NCBI RefSeq assembly: GCF_002101815.1
Contig: NZ_LQPM01000008.1
Coordinates: forward strand, 62,001-126,000
From: Mycobacterium paraense
Lineage (GTDB): Bacteria; Actinomycetota; Actinomycetes; Mycobacteriales; Mycobacteriaceae
Direction of reading: 5' to 3'
DNA: 64,000 nt
The notes beneath the pieces were generated by a model. It made no database searches. It was given only the letters and a program-made list of their open reading frames with translations, and was not told the DNA's origin. The translations under genes and the position numbers were made by a program. Position 1 is the first letter of the stretch. Each line of letters opens with the position of its first letter. Shown piece by piece: positions 62,808-64,000 of the stretch.

Positions 62808-64000
62808 TTGACCGCGCAACTGGCCAGCCATCTGACGCAGGCAACCGAGCAGCCATACCTGGCCCGGCGGCAGAACTGGTGCAACCAACTCGAGCGGCAC
62901 GCGCTGATGCAACCCGACGCGACGGCGCTGCGGTTCTTGGGGAACACGGTCACCTGGGGCGGGCTGTACCGCCGGGTCTCGGCGCTGGCCGATGCGTTGA
63001 GCCGCCGCGGAGTCGGCTTCGGCGACCGGGTCATGATCCTGATGCTCAACCGCACCGAGTTCGTCGAGGCGGTGCTGGCCGCCAACGCTCTCGGCGCCAT
63101 CGCCGTCCCGCTGAACTTCCGGCTCACCTCGGCCGAGATCGTCTTCCTGGTCGAGGACTGCGAAGCGCGCGTACTGATCACCGAATCGGTGCTGGCCCCG
63201 GTGGCCACCGGCGTGCGCGACATCCAGCCGATGATCGACACCATCGTCGTGGCCGGATCGGCGACCGACGACAGCGTCTTCGGCTACGAGGACCTCATCA
63301 ACGAGCCCGGCGATCCGCACCCACCCGTCGACATCCCGAACGACTCACCGGCGCTGATCATGTACACCTCGGGCACCACCGGCCGGCCCAAGGGCGCGGT
63401 GCTGACCCACGCCAACCTGACCGGCCAGACGATGACCGGGCTCTACACCAACGGCGCAGATATAAGTAGCGACGTCGGTTTCATCGGTGTCCCGTTCTTC
63501 CACATCGCCGGGATCGGCAACATGCTCACCAGCATGCTGCTCGGCATCCCCACGGTGATCTATCCGCTGGGGGCGTTCGACCCCGGTCAACTGCTCGACG
63601 TGCTGGCGGCGGAGAAGGTCACCGGCCTGTTCCTGGTCCCCGCGCAGTGGCAGGCGGTGTGCGCCGAGCAGCGGGCGCGCCCGCGCGAGCTGAGGCTGCG
63701 GGTGATGTCGTGGGGGGCCGCCCCGGCGCCGGACGCGTTGCTGCGCGAGATGTCGGCAACCTTCCCCGGCACCCAGATCCTGGCGGCGTTCGGCCAGACG
63801 GAGATGTCGCCGGTCACCTGCATGCTGCTCGGCGAGGACGCGATCCGTAAGCGCGGCTCGGTGGGCAAGGTGATCCCCACGGTCGCCGCACGCGTGGTCG
63901 ACGAGAACATGAACGACGTGCCGGTCGGCGAGGTGGGCGAGATCGTCTACCGCGCACCGACATTGATGAGCGGCTACTGGAACAACCCGGAGGCCACGGC
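62808..64000 (+). CDS. fadD5: Fatty-acyl-AMP/CoA ligase FadD5 (3' end beyond window)
   Basis: The first 397 residues or so of FadD5. The AMP-binding P-loop YTSGTTGRPKGAVLTH and the FGQTEMSP motif are present; the C-terminal adenylation subdomain is cut off. It activates fatty acids to acyl-CoA and is the first gene of the mce1 operon in M. tuberculosis (Rv0166, 554 residues). The start is TTG at 62808, six bases after GGGGAGG, matching the known N-terminus MTAQLASHL. The palindrome at 62726-62751 is the likely control point. Confidence 0.95.
   Translation, partial: MTAQLASHLTQATEQPYLARRQNWCNQLERHALMQPDATALRFLGNTVTWGGLYRRVSALADALSRRGVGFGDRVMILMLNRTEFVEAVLAANALGAIAVPLNFRLTSAEIVFLVEDCEARVLITESVLAPVATGVRDIQPMIDTIVVAGSATDDSVFGYEDLINEPGDPHPPVDIPNDSPALIMYTSGTTGRPKGAVLTHANLTGQTMTGLYTNGADISSDVGFIGVPFFHIAGIGNMLTSMLLGIPTVIYPLGAFDPGQLLDVLAAEKVTGLFLVPAQWQAVCAEQRARPRELRLRVMSWGAAPAPDALLREMSATFPGTQILAAFGQTEMSPVTCMLLGEDAIRKRGSVGKVIPTVAARVVDENMNDVPVGEVGEIVYRAPTLMSGYWNNPEAT

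Overview
The window is GC-rich actinobacterial DNA and almost entirely coding. Many start/stop overlaps, GTG and TTG starts, three PE-type proteins with type VII secretion signals, F420-type oxidoreductases and a WhiB protein point to a slow-growing Mycobacterium. Gene order follows, as I recall it, the Mycobacterium tuberculosis Rv0134-Rv0166 block, and protein lengths agree for many genes. The extra genes resemble those of environmental or M. avium-complex species; the species call is inference. I see no rRNA, tRNA, insertion sequence or CRISPR array, and no gene-free stretch longer than about 235 bases.

Layout. 1-6453 is accessory lipid metabolism: a ferredoxin-type reductase with a fatty-acyl desaturase, an SRPBCC protein, an F420-type oxidoreductase, a TetR-DUF1214 pair and a sulfotransferase. 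6487-16957 holds ephF, a molbindin, a TetR divergent from cyp138 with two clear operators, an inserted PucR regulator with a benzoylformate-decarboxylase-like enzyme, msrA, and the Rv0138-Rv0142 equivalents behind a KstR-type site. 17031-27158 holds dps (not known to me in M. tuberculosis) with a SigF-like promoter, a ClC channel, pirin with a palindromic operator, TetR, three tandem SAM methyltransferases, an aldehyde dehydrogenase, an SDR and a quinone reductase. 27160-38829 holds three PE-PPE hydrolases (PE1, PE2 and PE4 equivalents), ptbB, fadE2, the pntAa-pntAb-pntB transhydrogenase, a 41-residue microprotein and a TetR. 38963-42351 holds a hydrolase, a DapB-like dehydrogenase with an SDR, and a WhiB4-like regulator.

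42377-61467 is the most interesting part. Between the Rv0161 and Rv0163 equivalents, where M. tuberculosis has essentially adhE1, lies an island of about 17-18 kb. It encodes a TetR regulator, two thioesterases, an SMP-30 lactonase-like enzyme, SRPBCC and SnoaL proteins, an F420-type oxidoreductase, an acyl-CoA dehydrogenase, a CoA-transferase, a P450, two unlike alcohol dehydrogenases, an HpcH-type aldolase, an SDR, a Baeyer-Villiger-type monooxygenase and an HSL-type esterase. Four copies of a 28-bp motif sit at its control points. I read this as an uncharacterised TetR-controlled pathway for oxidative breakdown of an alicyclic, terpenoid or steroid-like compound; the substrate cannot be told from sequence.

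The window ends with the Rv0164 equivalent, mce1R and the first two thirds of fadD5, the entry to the mce1 lipid-import operon. A nested palindrome lies between mce1R and fadD5.
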